Assembly: GCA_012719135.1 (NCBI GenBank)
Contig: JAAYAW010000022.1
Coordinates: 1 to 57,037, forward strand
DNA from: Chloroflexota bacterium
GTDB taxonomy: Bacteria > Chloroflexota > Anaerolineae > UBA1429
DNA: 57,037 bases
Direction of reading: 5' to 3'
Under the pieces are notes generated by a model, which was not told the DNA's origin, did no database searches, and saw nothing but the letters and a program-made list of their open reading frames with translations. The position numbers and the translations under genes are program-made. The first letter of the stretch is position 1. Each line of letters opens with the position of its first letter. Positions 8,072-16,072 of the stretch are shown piece after piece.

Positions 8072-8109
8072 ATTCGTCAAGTCGTGAAAATCATAGCGGT
8101 GAACCGCAT

Positions 8110-8271
8110 CTATTCAAGGAGTATTTGAGGTTCCGCCGTAATTGCGAAACGGACTGAGCCCTCTCGGTGCTGGTCGGTCTTGGTCAAGACTCGTTTGATC
8201 ACAACGCTCAGTCCAAGGATCTGACCGATGTATACAGAAAACTGACCAGCGATCAGCGATCGATCAACCAA
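8110..8271 (-). CDS. Possible small protein of 53 residues, unrecognised
   Basis: A reverse-strand frame starts at TTG (8271), 15 bases beyond the M23 peptidase stop, and ends at TAG (8110-8112). The product would include VYIGQILGLSVVIKRVLT and end in RFAITAEPQILLE. It has a hydrophobic centre and a charged tail. There is no good ribosome site, and the frame overlaps an inverted-repeat structure, so the frame may be chance. It might instead be a remnant of a larger gene. Confidence 0.2.
   Translation of the reverse strand: MVDRSLIAGQFSVYIGQILGLSVVIKRVLTKTDQHREGSVRFAITAEPQILLE
8151..8214. repeat. Inverted repeat with nested hairpin in the AT-rich islet
   Basis: GGACTGAG (8151-8158) is a perfect inverted copy of CTCAGTCC (8207-8214). 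Between them TCTTG (8178-8182) pairs with CAAGA (8185-8189). Possible readings are a transposon end, a small structured RNA or chance. Confidence 0.35.
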
Positions 8272-8286
8272 CCTGGCCGGTTGGTT
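8266..8286 (-). terminator. Hairpin directly after the M23 peptidase gene
   Basis: AACCAACC (8266-8273) and GGTTGGTT (8279-8286) form a perfect 8-bp stem with a 5-base loop, starting at the base after the stop codon. No U-tract follows, so it is only terminator-like. Confidence 0.4.
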
Positions 8287-9210
8287 CTACTTAACCCTGA
8301 TCGTACTATTGCGTGAATAAAACTGCCCATTGAATAACATCACCACACCTGTCCCTTTGGTCAGCGAGCCTGGTACGCGGCCTGTCTGAGCGTGGATATG
8401 AAGGTGTGGTTCGCTTGTATTGCCTGAATTTCCGACCTGACCGATCAAATCGCCGGTTTTGACCGGGCGGTTCAGTTCAACCCGGAGGCTGTCCTGTTTG
8501 AGGTGGGCGAGCAGAACCTCTACGCCCTGGCAGGCAATATAGACGTGGTTGCCCGCTGCATGCTCCGTGTCGCCGGGCGAACCTGGGGCAAGGTCGGCAA
8601 TACCATCCACCGCTTCGGTAACCACCCCTTCACAGGGGCTGTAGACCGCCTGTCCGAAAATGGCATACTGGTCCAGGCTGGTCTGCACCCACCCATCCGC
8701 TCGTTTTCCCCAGCGATCGAGCTCCACAATATCCATCGCGTTCACCTGCGAACCATGAGGATGGTGCGCGTTGACGATGGCGGCGCTGCCGGCCTGCGCG
8801 GCGTAGAAAATGCCATCCTTAAGCGGGAAGACCAGCGAAACGGAAGGAGCGGAATAGAATCTCCCGGAGAGGGCCAGGATGCTCAGGATCGAAAATAACA
8901 GGCTTGGGACGAGGTACCCGATCGAAATTGTTACCGGACTCCTTCTCACGCCGCTGGAAACCACGGTCCCTTGCTTAAGCTGCAGGAAGCCTTTTACAAT
9001 AACGATTAGCGCCGGAACCGGCGAAACATACCGCCAGGCGACGCCGAGATAATCCCAACGCCCGGATAGGAAAGAATACGCGCTTGCAGCGACCAGGAAC
9101 CAGAACTGGCAGCCCCATTCCAGCCAGGATTTTGGCCGTTGGAACCAAAAAAACAGTGCCAAAATCCCTGGAACAAGTAGCGATATGATGACGGCAAGGC
9201 CTACAAACAT
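8287..9210 (-). CDS. Membrane-anchored M23 (LytM-like) peptidase
   Basis: A 307-residue protein with about four N-terminal membrane segments (residues 1-22, 33-48, 62-77, 94-116). An extracellular M23 domain occupies roughly 150-300. The zinc and catalytic pattern is visible: Asp in VNAMDIV, His in LLAHL and the HxH of SEPHLHIHA. M23 enzymes cut peptide cross-links in peptidoglycan or secreted proteins; some are inactive regulators. The ATG at 9210 follows AAGGGAG with good spacing. The gene adjoins the IS remnant and is less GC-rich than the surrounding genes, which suggests recent acquisition. The HxxG part of the first motif reads HHPHGSQ, so activity should be tested and not assumed. Confidence 0.8.
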   Translation of the reverse strand: MFVGLAVIISLLVPGILALFFWFQRPKSWLEWGCQFWFLVAASAYSFLSGRWDYLGVAWRYVSPVPALIVIVKGFLQLKQGTVVSSGVRRSPVTISIGYLVPSLLFSILSILALSGRFYSAPSVSLVFPLKDGIFYAAQAGSAAIVNAHHPHGSQVNAMDIVELDRWGKRADGWVQTSLDQYAIFGQAVYSPCEGVVTEAVDGIADLAPGSPGDTEHAAGNHVYIACQGVEVLLAHLKQDSLRVELNRPVKTGDLIGQVGNSGNTSEPHLHIHAQTGRVPGSLTKGTGVVMLFNGQFYSRNSTIRVK

Positions 9211-9397
9211 CTAGCCAACTCCCTTGATGGTTTGCGATGGACTGAGAAGTCCGTGATGGCTGCGCTTGGCTTGGTCGGATTGGCGTCGGGCTAAACGACA
9301 ACAGGCCCGGCGTAGCCATTACCGCGGGAGAGCCCAAGGTAGGGATAATGGGCTGAACGCCCACATCAGGTCACCTTAATCATATGCGCTTGTAGTA

Positions 9398-9826
9398 CTA
9401 GTCTTTCTTCCAGGGATCGACGGGTGCATTGGGGTCCTCCGGCGCATCAAAGGGGGCAGCAGCCGGATCCTTGCGCGCCGCAAAGAGGTCCTTCAGGAAC
9501 GATTCGACTCCGTCGGAGACGGCTTGGCCGATGTCGCCCCAATCGGCATCATCGGTAGCCCCTACGATCTTCCCGATTTCGCGTCTCGCGGATTGATCCA
9601 AATGCTGGCCGATGCTCTCCCAATCGGCGTCGGTGCTTGCCCCTACGGCCTTGGCGATCCCCGTTCTCGCGGCCTCGTCCGTCTGCCTGCCGATGGTAGG
9701 CCAATCGGCCTCCGCGTCCGCGCCAACCATCCGGGCGATGTCCTTCCGAACCTGTTCCCCGATGTTGGAAAAGAGTTCCTTCCATTCCTCGGAGCTTCCG
9801 GTCGTCTTCTGTTGCTGATCGCTCAT
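9398..9826 (-). CDS. Small protein with three 27-residue tandem repeats
   Basis: A 142-residue soluble protein, unrecognised. Units begin at Ile30, Ile57 and Ile84, each reading I...VGA...ADW..IG...D...R or similar. The segment before residue 30 (EEWKELFSNIGEQVRKD) looks like half of a fourth unit. The pattern suggests a row of amphipathic helices with a buried Trp per repeat. The tail is rich in Pro, Ala and Asp (FDAPEDPNAP, VDPWKKD). There is no signal peptide or Cys. The ATG at 9826 follows AAAGGA; a start nine codons earlier lacks this. It lies 57 bases downstream of the glycoside hydrolase on the same strand. No function is claimed. Confidence 0.7.
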   Translation of the reverse strand: MSDQQQKTTGSSEEWKELFSNIGEQVRKDIARMVGADAEADWPTIGRQTDEAARTGIAKAVGASTDADWESIGQHLDQSARREIGKIVGATDDADWGDIGQAVSDGVESFLKDLFAARKDPAAAPFDAPEDPNAPVDPWKKD

Positions 9827-9883
9827 GTCGCTGTCCTTTCCATCCGTATACACGGCTCACGAACACGCTGTTCTACCGCCGAC

Positions 9884-11494
9884 TCACCTATTGCGAGCAC
9901 ACAAGAGCAACACCCAGTCCTTCGGATGACCCTCGACGATGCCACCGGGGCAGTGAAAGGCCTGGCCCTGCGGCTGTGCCCTCTCCCCTGCCCCACTGAG
10001 TGGATCAAACCAGCAGGCCTCGTACTCCCATACTGGCAGCCCCAGTTGAATAGCGCCTCCCGCGGGGAGATACGCTGCCACCGTCGTCCGGCTTTCGCTG
10101 GCGATCACCAGTGGCCGCCGCCCTGGCGCATACGACACATCGTCCGCTGCCAGGAGTTCATCGGCGACTCTGAGTTCGGCGAACGGTACCACTTCCAGCA
10201 CAAACCGTCGCAGGATGAGCAACTGCTCAAGGCCCGCCTGGTCGTTCTCCAGATCCAGGAAGGGCCCCCAACTGTTCTCGAATCCGTGGATGATGCCATG
10301 GCAGGTGAATACGCCCCTCCACGCTCCGCGACGGGTATGCTCGCGGTCGCAATAGGCGTGAGATGGAATCAGCAGGGGGAACGCGGGGTTGCGCTCATAG
10401 CCCCATTCGGCGAATACGGCGGCTCCCGGCCAGCCCTCCAGGCTTTCGCGCAGGCTCTCTTCGATGCCCGCGGCCAGCCACCCCAGCTCACGATCGCGCG
10501 TGCCCCACTCCTGATAGAGTACCAGATCGATGGCACCGGGATCAGCGGCAAACCGGCGCGCAAAGGGAGGCGTTCGAGGTCCGTTATGTACGGCTACGAT
10601 ATGTCCATGAGGCGCCGTCGACTTGAGCCAACGAGCCATGCGCAGTGCCCAGCGATCGGCGACCGGGTTATACCGCCAGTCTCCGTCCGGGTAATACTCG
10701 TACTCGTTCATCAGCGTCCAGATACTAATGCAGCTGTACGCATCGTACCGTGCGATGATGTAGCGCAGCCAGAGCTCTTCCCACTCGGGCAGAAACACAT
10801 CGCGACGGTTGAAGGGATATTCGAATCCCCAGGCCTCCAGGATCATCTCAAGGCCGATACCCAAAACCTCGGCCTGTGATACGACGCGGTCTACCGTGGC
10901 AAAGTAGTCGAGGTTGAAGCGATCGAACAGCGGGGCCTGCTCGCTGCCGCCCCACGGCCAGGTCCGTCGCGTCTGCCAGGCAGAGTATCCCTCGGGAGGA
11001 TGGAACGGACTCACCGGCACCCGCACGCGGAGCAGACTAAAGCCCTGCGCCTCGCGCCGCTTGAGGAACTGCTGCGTATCTGCGCCGCAATGCGCCATGC
11101 CGAAGAGGTTGTAGACCGTGTCTCCCAAGATGAACGCTTCTTCCCCGGATTCGTAGGATAGCCCCCACCCTCGATCAGGCGTCGCCACCAAAAAGCCGCG
11201 TACCTCAGCCGGCGCCACACTGAAGCTGCCCTCCCAGGAAAGCGCCGGATCCATTGGACTCGAGACGAGCCTGAGGTGCCACTCCCCGGCCTCGCCGGGG
11301 CTAATGCGCAGGCGCCAGGTGCCATCGCCGTCGTAAAAGGCCGGCATCCGCGCCCGCTGCCCGTGCGGCCCCTCCAGCTCAGCGTAGACGACGACGTCTC
11401 CGAACGCATTATCGTAAGCTTTGGCGCTGTGGAACGCGTACTCGGCCACATGCCGTACTTGGCCGACTCTCGGGGCGTGAATGGTGTCATCCAT
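9884..11494 (-). CDS. Glycoside hydrolase with DUF5060 domain and TIM barrel
   Basis: A 536-residue protein, apparently cytoplasmic since no signal peptide is visible. An N-terminal beta domain of DUF5060 type (about 1-85, with DGDGTWRLRISPGEAGEW) precedes a TIM barrel. Barrel features include FILGDTVYNLF, WTLMNEYEY (likely acid/base Glu) and AVFAEWGYE (likely nucleophile Glu), as in clan GH-A and DUF4038-type cellulase-like enzymes. A C-terminal beta domain ends with ACWFDPLSGAGE, typical of the collagen-binding-like domain of this group. It probably cuts plant-type oligosaccharides. The chosen ATG (11494) follows GGTGGAAAG. It is divergent from the CE7 acetyl esterase, suggesting a shared hemicellulose role. 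Confidence 0.78.
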   Translation of the reverse strand: MDDTIHAPRVGQVRHVAEYAFHSAKAYDNAFGDVVVYAELEGPHGQRARMPAFYDGDGTWRLRISPGEAGEWHLRLVSSPMDPALSWEGSFSVAPAEVRGFLVATPDRGWGLSYESGEEAFILGDTVYNLFGMAHCGADTQQFLKRREAQGFSLLRVRVPVSPFHPPEGYSAWQTRRTWPWGGSEQAPLFDRFNLDYFATVDRVVSQAEVLGIGLEMILEAWGFEYPFNRRDVFLPEWEELWLRYIIARYDAYSCISIWTLMNEYEYYPDGDWRYNPVADRWALRMARWLKSTAPHGHIVAVHNGPRTPPFARRFAADPGAIDLVLYQEWGTRDRELGWLAAGIEESLRESLEGWPGAAVFAEWGYERNPAFPLLIPSHAYCDREHTRRGAWRGVFTCHGIIHGFENSWGPFLDLENDQAGLEQLLILRRFVLEVVPFAELRVADELLAADDVSYAPGRRPLVIASESRTTVAAYLPAGGAIQLGLPVWEYEACWFDPLSGAGERAQPQGQAFHCPGGIVEGHPKDWVLLLCARNR

Positions 11495-11562
11495 TGCGGA
11501 TCGCTTTCCACCGGTGATTGGGCGCAGGTTGGTGTAGCACATCATGGCGCAGCCCTCACTCG

Positions 11563-11592
11563 ATTATAGCGCGAGGATGCGCTGCCGTTCAA
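11563..11592 (-). promoter_or_regulatory. Promoter of the glycoside hydrolase gene
   Basis: On the reverse strand TTGAAC (11587-11592), an 18-base spacer and TATAAT (11563-11568). It lies 69 bases upstream of the start codon. Confidence 0.6.
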
Positions 11593-11627
11593 CAGGCGTG
11601 CGGGCCACAGAGCGTTCACATCTTCCG

Positions 11628-11656
11628 TTGACAGAGCTGCCTGCCTGCCCTATCCT
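11628..11656 (+). promoter_or_regulatory. Promoter of the CE7 esterase gene
   Basis: Consensus TTGACA (11628-11633), a 17-base spacer and TATCCT (11651-11656). It is back-to-back with the glycoside hydrolase promoter, so one regulator could control both genes. Confidence 0.65.
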
Positions 11657-11710
11657 CGTGCTGCGCTGACCCTAAATTGCATCGGAGATACCGTCACAGG
11701 AGTACATGCC

Positions 11711-12673
11711 GTGCCTCTCTACGACAAACCGCTGGAGGAACTCGTCCATTACACACCCGCCCTTACCGGGCAGCCGGATCTGGCAGCGTTCTGGGATCAG
11801 ACGCTGCAGGCCGCCGCCAAGAGCCCGCTCAATGACACCCTGGAGGCGGTCAGCTACCCATCGCTGGGCTGCGCGGTATACAGGCTGAGCTACGACGGCT
11901 GGCAGGGCGCGCGGATCTGTGCCTGGTACCTGCGGCCGGATGGAGAAGGCCCCTTCCCCGCCCTGGTGCAGTTCCATGGCTATAGCGGGTCAAAGCAGGA
12001 GGTCTTTGGGTACCTGCCCTGGGCCTTGCAGGGATATGCGCTCCTGGCTGTGGATGTGCGCGGGCAATCCGGCGACAGCAACGACCCGGCGCCCTATCCC
12101 GGGGGCCACGTACGAGGGTGGATGACGCAAGGTATCACCGACCCGGCCACATACTACTACCGCGGCGTCTATGTGGATGGCGTACGGGCACTGGATTGGC
12201 TGTGTGGCCAAGAGGAAGTGGATAGCGCACGGGTGGGCGTTATGGGGATGAGTCAGGGAGGCGGCTTGACGCTCGCCGTCGCTGCGCTGGATCCCCGCCC
12301 TGTGTTGGCGATGCCCGAGATGCCATACCTGTGCCACTTTCGCAGGGCCGTAGATATGGCCATGCGCCCGCCCTATCTCGAGATTCCCGACTATCTGCGC
12401 CGCTGGCCTGAGCGAGAGGATGACGTGTGGCGGACTCTGAGCTACTTTGACAACATGAACCTCGCGTCTTGGATACGCTGCCCAGTACTCATGACCGTTG
12501 GCCTTCAGGACGATATCTGCCCGCCCTCGACGGTCTATGCGGCTTACAACCGGATTCTGTCGCCCAAGGAGATGCGCGTCTACCCCTATCACAATCACGA
12601 GATGGTTCAGGCGCACTGGGAGACCAAGCTGGCCTGGGCGCACCACTATCTCAAGGGATTGGACACGCTCTAG
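11711..12673 (+). CDS. Acetyl xylan esterase / cephalosporin-C deacetylase (CE7 family)
   Basis: A 320-residue alpha/beta hydrolase. The CE7 signatures are complete: VDVRGQSGDS (residues 115-123), the nucleophile elbow GMSQGGG with Ser181, Asp267 in VGLQDDICPPST and His296 in YHNHE. Length and catalytic spacing match the hexameric CE7 esterases, which remove acetyl groups from short xylo-oligosaccharides inside the cell. No signal peptide is visible, in keeping with that. Translation starts at GTG 11711 with AGGAG upstream. An ATG five bases earlier is in another frame. It is transcribed divergently from the glycoside hydrolase. Confidence 0.92.
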   Translation: MPLYDKPLEELVHYTPALTGQPDLAAFWDQTLQAAAKSPLNDTLEAVSYPSLGCAVYRLSYDGWQGARICAWYLRPDGEGPFPALVQFHGYSGSKQEVFGYLPWALQGYALLAVDVRGQSGDSNDPAPYPGGHVRGWMTQGITDPATYYYRGVYVDGVRALDWLCGQEEVDSARVGVMGMSQGGGLTLAVAALDPRPVLAMPEMPYLCHFRRAVDMAMRPPYLEIPDYLRRWPEREDDVWRTLSYFDNMNLASWIRCPVLMTVGLQDDICPPSTVYAAYNRILSPKEMRVYPYHNHEMVQAHWETKLAWAHHYLKGLDTL

Positions 12674-12702
12674 TAGATCCGCCCTGCCCTGGGGCCAGGC
12701 TC

Positions 12703-13707
12703 TCAGGGCACGATGACTGTCTTGATGTCGTCTCCCGGCCCGGCGGCGAGGAGGCCTGGAAGCTCCTCGATGTTGGCCCGTCGGGTAATGAGTGGGCCGA
12801 CCTCTAGCCTGCCCGAGCCCAGCAGCGCGAGAGCACGCCCATGGGTGAAGGGGTTGATCCGAGCGCCTCGCAGGGTGAGTTCCTTCTCGAACACCAGGTT
12901 GGGGCTGACAGTCACCGTCTGATCGGGCGGGGTGACGCCGAACCAGAGTACTGTGCCCCCCCTGCCCGCCCACGCTATCGCCTGAGCGTCCGTGGCAGCG
13001 GATCCCACCGCCTCGATCACGACGTTCGCGCCGCCCTCTAGCAATTGCCCTGCGGAGAGGGGATCCTGTGCGATTGGGTCGATGACTGCATCGGCCCCAA
13101 GCTCCAGGGCCATCTCCCGGCGGGCCGCCGAGAGGTCGCTCACGATCACGCGTCCGGCCCCCTGCAGCCTGGCCAGCTGAGCCATGATCTGGCCGATAGC
13201 GCCGCCGCCGATGATTGCTACCGTATCCCCAGAACGGACTCCGGCGAGATCCATCCCATGGATGCAGCAGGCCACGGGCTCGGCCATGGCCCCTTCGACG
13301 AGAGACAAGTTCTCCGGCAACGGGAAGCACTGCGTGATTGGAGCGACGCTGTACTCGGCGAACCCGCCATCGATGTCCACTCCGAGCGCCGTCAGGTGCT
13401 CGCACATGTGGACCTGCCCGCGGCGGCAGGGGGCGCACTGGCCGCAAGGCATGTTGGGGTCGATCGCCACGCGATCGCCAGGGCGCAGCCCCGCGACTTC
13501 CGGCCCGATCTCGGTGATCACCCCTGCGTACTCGTGCCCGATGATGACCGGAGGATGCGTTTGGAACTCGCCGTGAAAGATGTGGCGGTCCGTTCCACAG
13601 ATGCCGCAGGCGGCCACGCGCACAAGCGCCTGTCCGGGCCCCGGCCGAGGATCAGGAACCTCGGCAATCTCGAGTTGACCGGTGCCGCGGAATAGGGCTG
13701 CCTTCAT
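12703..13707 (-). CDS. Zinc-dependent medium-chain alcohol/polyol dehydrogenase
   Basis: A 334-residue MDR-family dehydrogenase. Catalytic zinc ligands lie in CGICGTD (Cys37 region), GHEYAG and the following Glu. A structural zinc loop is present (CGQCAPCRRGQVHMC). The nucleotide fold has IIGGGAIGQ, and the acidic residue in VSDLS after the second strand favours NAD over NADP. Relatives are sorbitol, threonine and galactitol dehydrogenases, so the substrate is probably a polyol or sugar acid. It lies downstream of glnA on the same strand with a hairpin between them, and converges on the CE7 esterase. Confidence 0.85.
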   Translation of the reverse strand: MKAALFRGTGQLEIAEVPDPRPGPGQALVRVAACGICGTDRHIFHGEFQTHPPVIIGHEYAGVITEIGPEVAGLRPGDRVAIDPNMPCGQCAPCRRGQVHMCEHLTALGVDIDGGFAEYSVAPITQCFPLPENLSLVEGAMAEPVACCIHGMDLAGVRSGDTVAIIGGGAIGQIMAQLARLQGAGRVIVSDLSAARREMALELGADAVIDPIAQDPLSAGQLLEGGANVVIEAVGSAATDAQAIAWAGRGGTVLWFGVTPPDQTVTVSPNLVFEKELTLRGARINPFTHGRALALLGSGRLEVGPLITRRANIEELPGLLAAGPGDDIKTVIVP

Positions 13708-13733
13708 TCGTGCAACCGCCTGTGTTCTCTGGA

Positions 13734-13747
13734 CGGCCCAAGGGCCG
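13734..13747 (-). terminator. Short GC hairpin between glnA and the alcohol dehydrogenase
   Basis: CGGCCC and GGGCCG form a 6-bp stem with a 2-base centre. No U-tract follows. It may stabilise the glnA message or partly terminate transcription. Confidence 0.3.
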
Positions 13748-13752
13748 CAGGT

Positions 13753-15084
13753 TTAGTAGATGGCCAAATACCGGTCCAGTTCCCAGCGCGTCACGGCCAG
13801 CCGGTAGCTGTCCCACTCCTGGAGTTTGGCATCGATGTATCGCTCCCACACGTGCGGGCCCAGCGCGTCCTGCACGACGGTGTCCTCGCAGGCCGCATCG
13901 ATGGCTTCCTTGAGCGAGCCAGGGAGCACAGAGAGGCTCTGGCGGGCCCAGGCCGACTCATACAGATCCTCCTCGCTCGGCTCCGGCAGCGGGAGATCGT
14001 TCTTGATGCCGTCCAGGCCGCACTTGAGCATCACGGCAAACGCCAGATAGGGGTTGCACGCCGGGTCCGGGCAACGCAGCTCCAGCCGCACCGCCTCCGG
14101 CGTCTTCGCCCGGGGGATCCGGATCAGCGCCGAGCGGTTGATGCGCGCCCAACTGACATACACCGGTGCCTCGTATCCCGCCACCAGCCGTTTGTAAGAG
14201 TTCACCAGAGGAGCGAGCACTACAGCCATGGCCCTCGCGTGCTTCAGTTGCCCTGCCAGGAATGAGCGCGCGACGCGCGAGAGGCCGTACTTGTCCGCGG
14301 AATCCGCGAACACGTTCTTCCCGGTGGAAAGGCTGGAAAGGCTCTGGTGTACGTGCATGCCCGAGCCCGCTATGCCAGCGACAGGCTTGGGCATAAAGGT
14401 GGCATACAGCCCACGCTGCTGGGCGATGGCCTTGAGCACGTATCGAAAGGTCAGAGCGGCATCCGCTGTCGGGACCGCGGGACCGTAGCGGAAGTCGATC
14501 TCATGCTGGCTGGGGGCACTCTCGTGATGCTCTGCCTGAACCTCGATGCCAAAGGCGTCCAGCGCAGCGGACATCTCCTGCCTCACCAACATGCCCCGGT
14601 CCGAGCTCGCGTCAAAGTAGCCGGCCTGATCGTGAGTGGGACGGGGAATGGGCGTTCCGCTATCGTCCGTCTCAAAGAGGAAGAACTCGAGCTCGGGGCC
14701 GACCTGGTAGTCGTAGCCGAGTTCCTCGGCTTCACGCAGGGCGGCCTTGAGGACGTTGCGCGGTGAGCCCATAAAGTCGACGCCGTCGGGGGTAAACACG
14801 TCGCAGATAAGACGAGCGGTCTTGTGCTCGCCGTTCTGCCATGGGATGATGGCAAAGGTGTCCAGATCCGGGAACAAGAACATGTCGCTTTCGCTGATGC
14901 GCGCGAACCCTTGTATCGACGAGCCATCAAACCAGAGCCCCTCGTCCAGGATACGGCTCAACTGGTTGATGGGCACTGTGATGTTCTTGATCATTCCCAG
15001 GATGTCACTGAACTGCAGATGCAGAAACCGTACCTGCTCATCGTGGCAGATTCTCGTGATATCCTCACACGTCGCTTTGGCCAT
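13753..15084 (-). CDS. glnA: Glutamine synthetase, type I (GSI-alpha-like)
   Basis: A 443-residue enzyme making glutamine from glutamate, ammonia and ATP. The beta-grasp N-terminus is followed by the catalytic domain with ELEFFLF, HHESAPSQHEIDFRYGPA, GSGMHVHQSL, NSYKRLVAGYEAP and ELRCPDPACNPYLAF. The length and the C-terminal SEEDLYESA...LPGSLKEAID resemble GSI-alpha enzymes, which lack adenylylation control and are instead feedback-inhibited. Two ATGs are possible; I choose the one at 15084 because the upstream one (15096) overlaps the GAGGTGG ribosome site. It lies 65 bases after nadE, whose product uses ammonia or glutamine nitrogen, suggesting shared nitrogen-linked expression. Confidence 0.95.
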   Translation of the reverse strand: MAKATCEDITRICHDEQVRFLHLQFSDILGMIKNITVPINQLSRILDEGLWFDGSSIQGFARISESDMFLFPDLDTFAIIPWQNGEHKTARLICDVFTPDGVDFMGSPRNVLKAALREAEELGYDYQVGPELEFFLFETDDSGTPIPRPTHDQAGYFDASSDRGMLVRQEMSAALDAFGIEVQAEHHESAPSQHEIDFRYGPAVPTADAALTFRYVLKAIAQQRGLYATFMPKPVAGIAGSGMHVHQSLSSLSTGKNVFADSADKYGLSRVARSFLAGQLKHARAMAVVLAPLVNSYKRLVAGYEAPVYVSWARINRSALIRIPRAKTPEAVRLELRCPDPACNPYLAFAVMLKCGLDGIKNDLPLPEPSEEDLYESAWARQSLSVLPGSLKEAIDAACEDTVVQDALGPHVWERYIDAKLQEWDSYRLAVTRWELDRYLAIY

Positions 15085-15149
15085 CGTCCACCTCATAGTA
15101 TTCCCGAATCGCGCTATCGCTGCCTGACCAGATCTCGATCTTTGGGGCC

Positions 15150-15938
15150 CTACCGCGTCTCCCACACCGTGCTCAGCATCGCGGGCATCACCCGTTTGAA
15201 GGCCGTACGGCCCATTGTGCGGCGAACCGCGGCCACCACTCGAGCATCAAAGCCCCGCTCAGCGATCGCCGCGTCGGTCAGCCCCGCCTCTGTCATTAGG
15301 AACAGGATCTGGTCGGCCTCGTCGTAGCTAAAGCCAAGGTCCGCCTCGTCCGTCTGTCCTTCCCACAGATCCGCACTCGGGGCCTTGTGGACGATTTCGT
15401 CCGGTATGCCCAGATGCGCGGATAGCGCACGGACCTGGCACTTGTATAGATGCGTAATCGGTTTCAGGGCCGATGCGCCGTCACCGTAGATCGTAAAGTA
15501 GCCCAGGAGCCACTCCGTCCGATTCCCTGTGCCCATCACGAGCCCATTGAAGGCAGCAGAGCAGTCGAACAGCGTCACCATGCGGAGACGAGACATGATG
15601 TTACCCAAACGGATGCCGCCCATGTCCGGCGACGCATCCACCAGCGGCCGGTACATGGGCGTAATATCGAGGTAGCTCGACGGCATGCCCAGCATCTCAA
15701 CCACCTGGCGGCCATGGGCTGTGCTGGAAGGGTTGCTGCGCTCGCATGGTAGCAACATGCCAAAAACGTTCTCCGCGCCCAGGGCTCGCACGCTGAGGGC
15801 GGCAACCAAAGCCGAGTCTATGCCGCCGGAAACGCCCAGTACGGCACGATGAAACCCCGCGCGCGCCAGGTTATCGCGTATGAATACCGCGATACGATCG
15901 GCCTCGCGTTCGGGATCGAATGTGAGTTCCTTCAGCAC
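15150..15938 (-). CDS. nadE: NAD+ synthetase, ammonia-dependent
   Basis: A 262-residue N-type ATP pyrophosphatase that amidates deamido-NAD to NAD. The PP-loop SGGIDSALVAAL lies near residues 38-50. Further family motifs are GTGNRTEWLLGYFT, YGDGAS and KAPSADLWEGQTDE. There is no glutaminase domain, so ammonia is the nitrogen source, perhaps delivered by an unlinked partner. The start is GTG at 15938 behind a strong GGGAGGAG. It is the first gene of a likely nadE-glnA transcript. Confidence 0.94.
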   Translation of the reverse strand: MLKELTFDPEREADRIAVFIRDNLARAGFHRAVLGVSGGIDSALVAALSVRALGAENVFGMLLPCERSNPSSTAHGRQVVEMLGMPSSYLDITPMYRPLVDASPDMGGIRLGNIMSRLRMVTLFDCSAAFNGLVMGTGNRTEWLLGYFTIYGDGASALKPITHLYKCQVRALSAHLGIPDEIVHKAPSADLWEGQTDEADLGFSYDEADQILFLMTEAGLTDAAIAERGFDARVVAAVRRTMGRTAFKRVMPAMLSTVWETR

Positions 15939-16012
15939 GTCTCCTCCCTGCTCCGGCGGATTGGCATGAGATCACCTGTCGACAAAGCGCTGGGGTGCAC
16001 GCGAACCGAGAG

Positions 16013-16041
16013 ATCATAGTCTCAAGGGCGAGCCCTGTCCA
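16013..16041 (-). promoter_or_regulatory. Promoter of the nadE-glnA transcript
   Basis: On the reverse strand TGGACA (16036-16041), a 17-base spacer and TATGAT (16013-16018). The leader before the GTG at 15938 is about 70 bases. Confidence 0.6.
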
Positions 16042-16072
16042 GTGCCGGCGGCGCGCTGGATGAGGCCGGCGC

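Noticed and set aside
11990-13447. 485-codon reverse frame across the CE7 esterase and alcohol dehydrogenase
   Set aside because: Its composition (Arg/Pro/Gly-rich, low-complexity) is that of a shadow frame, and both genes beneath it have complete catalytic motifs.
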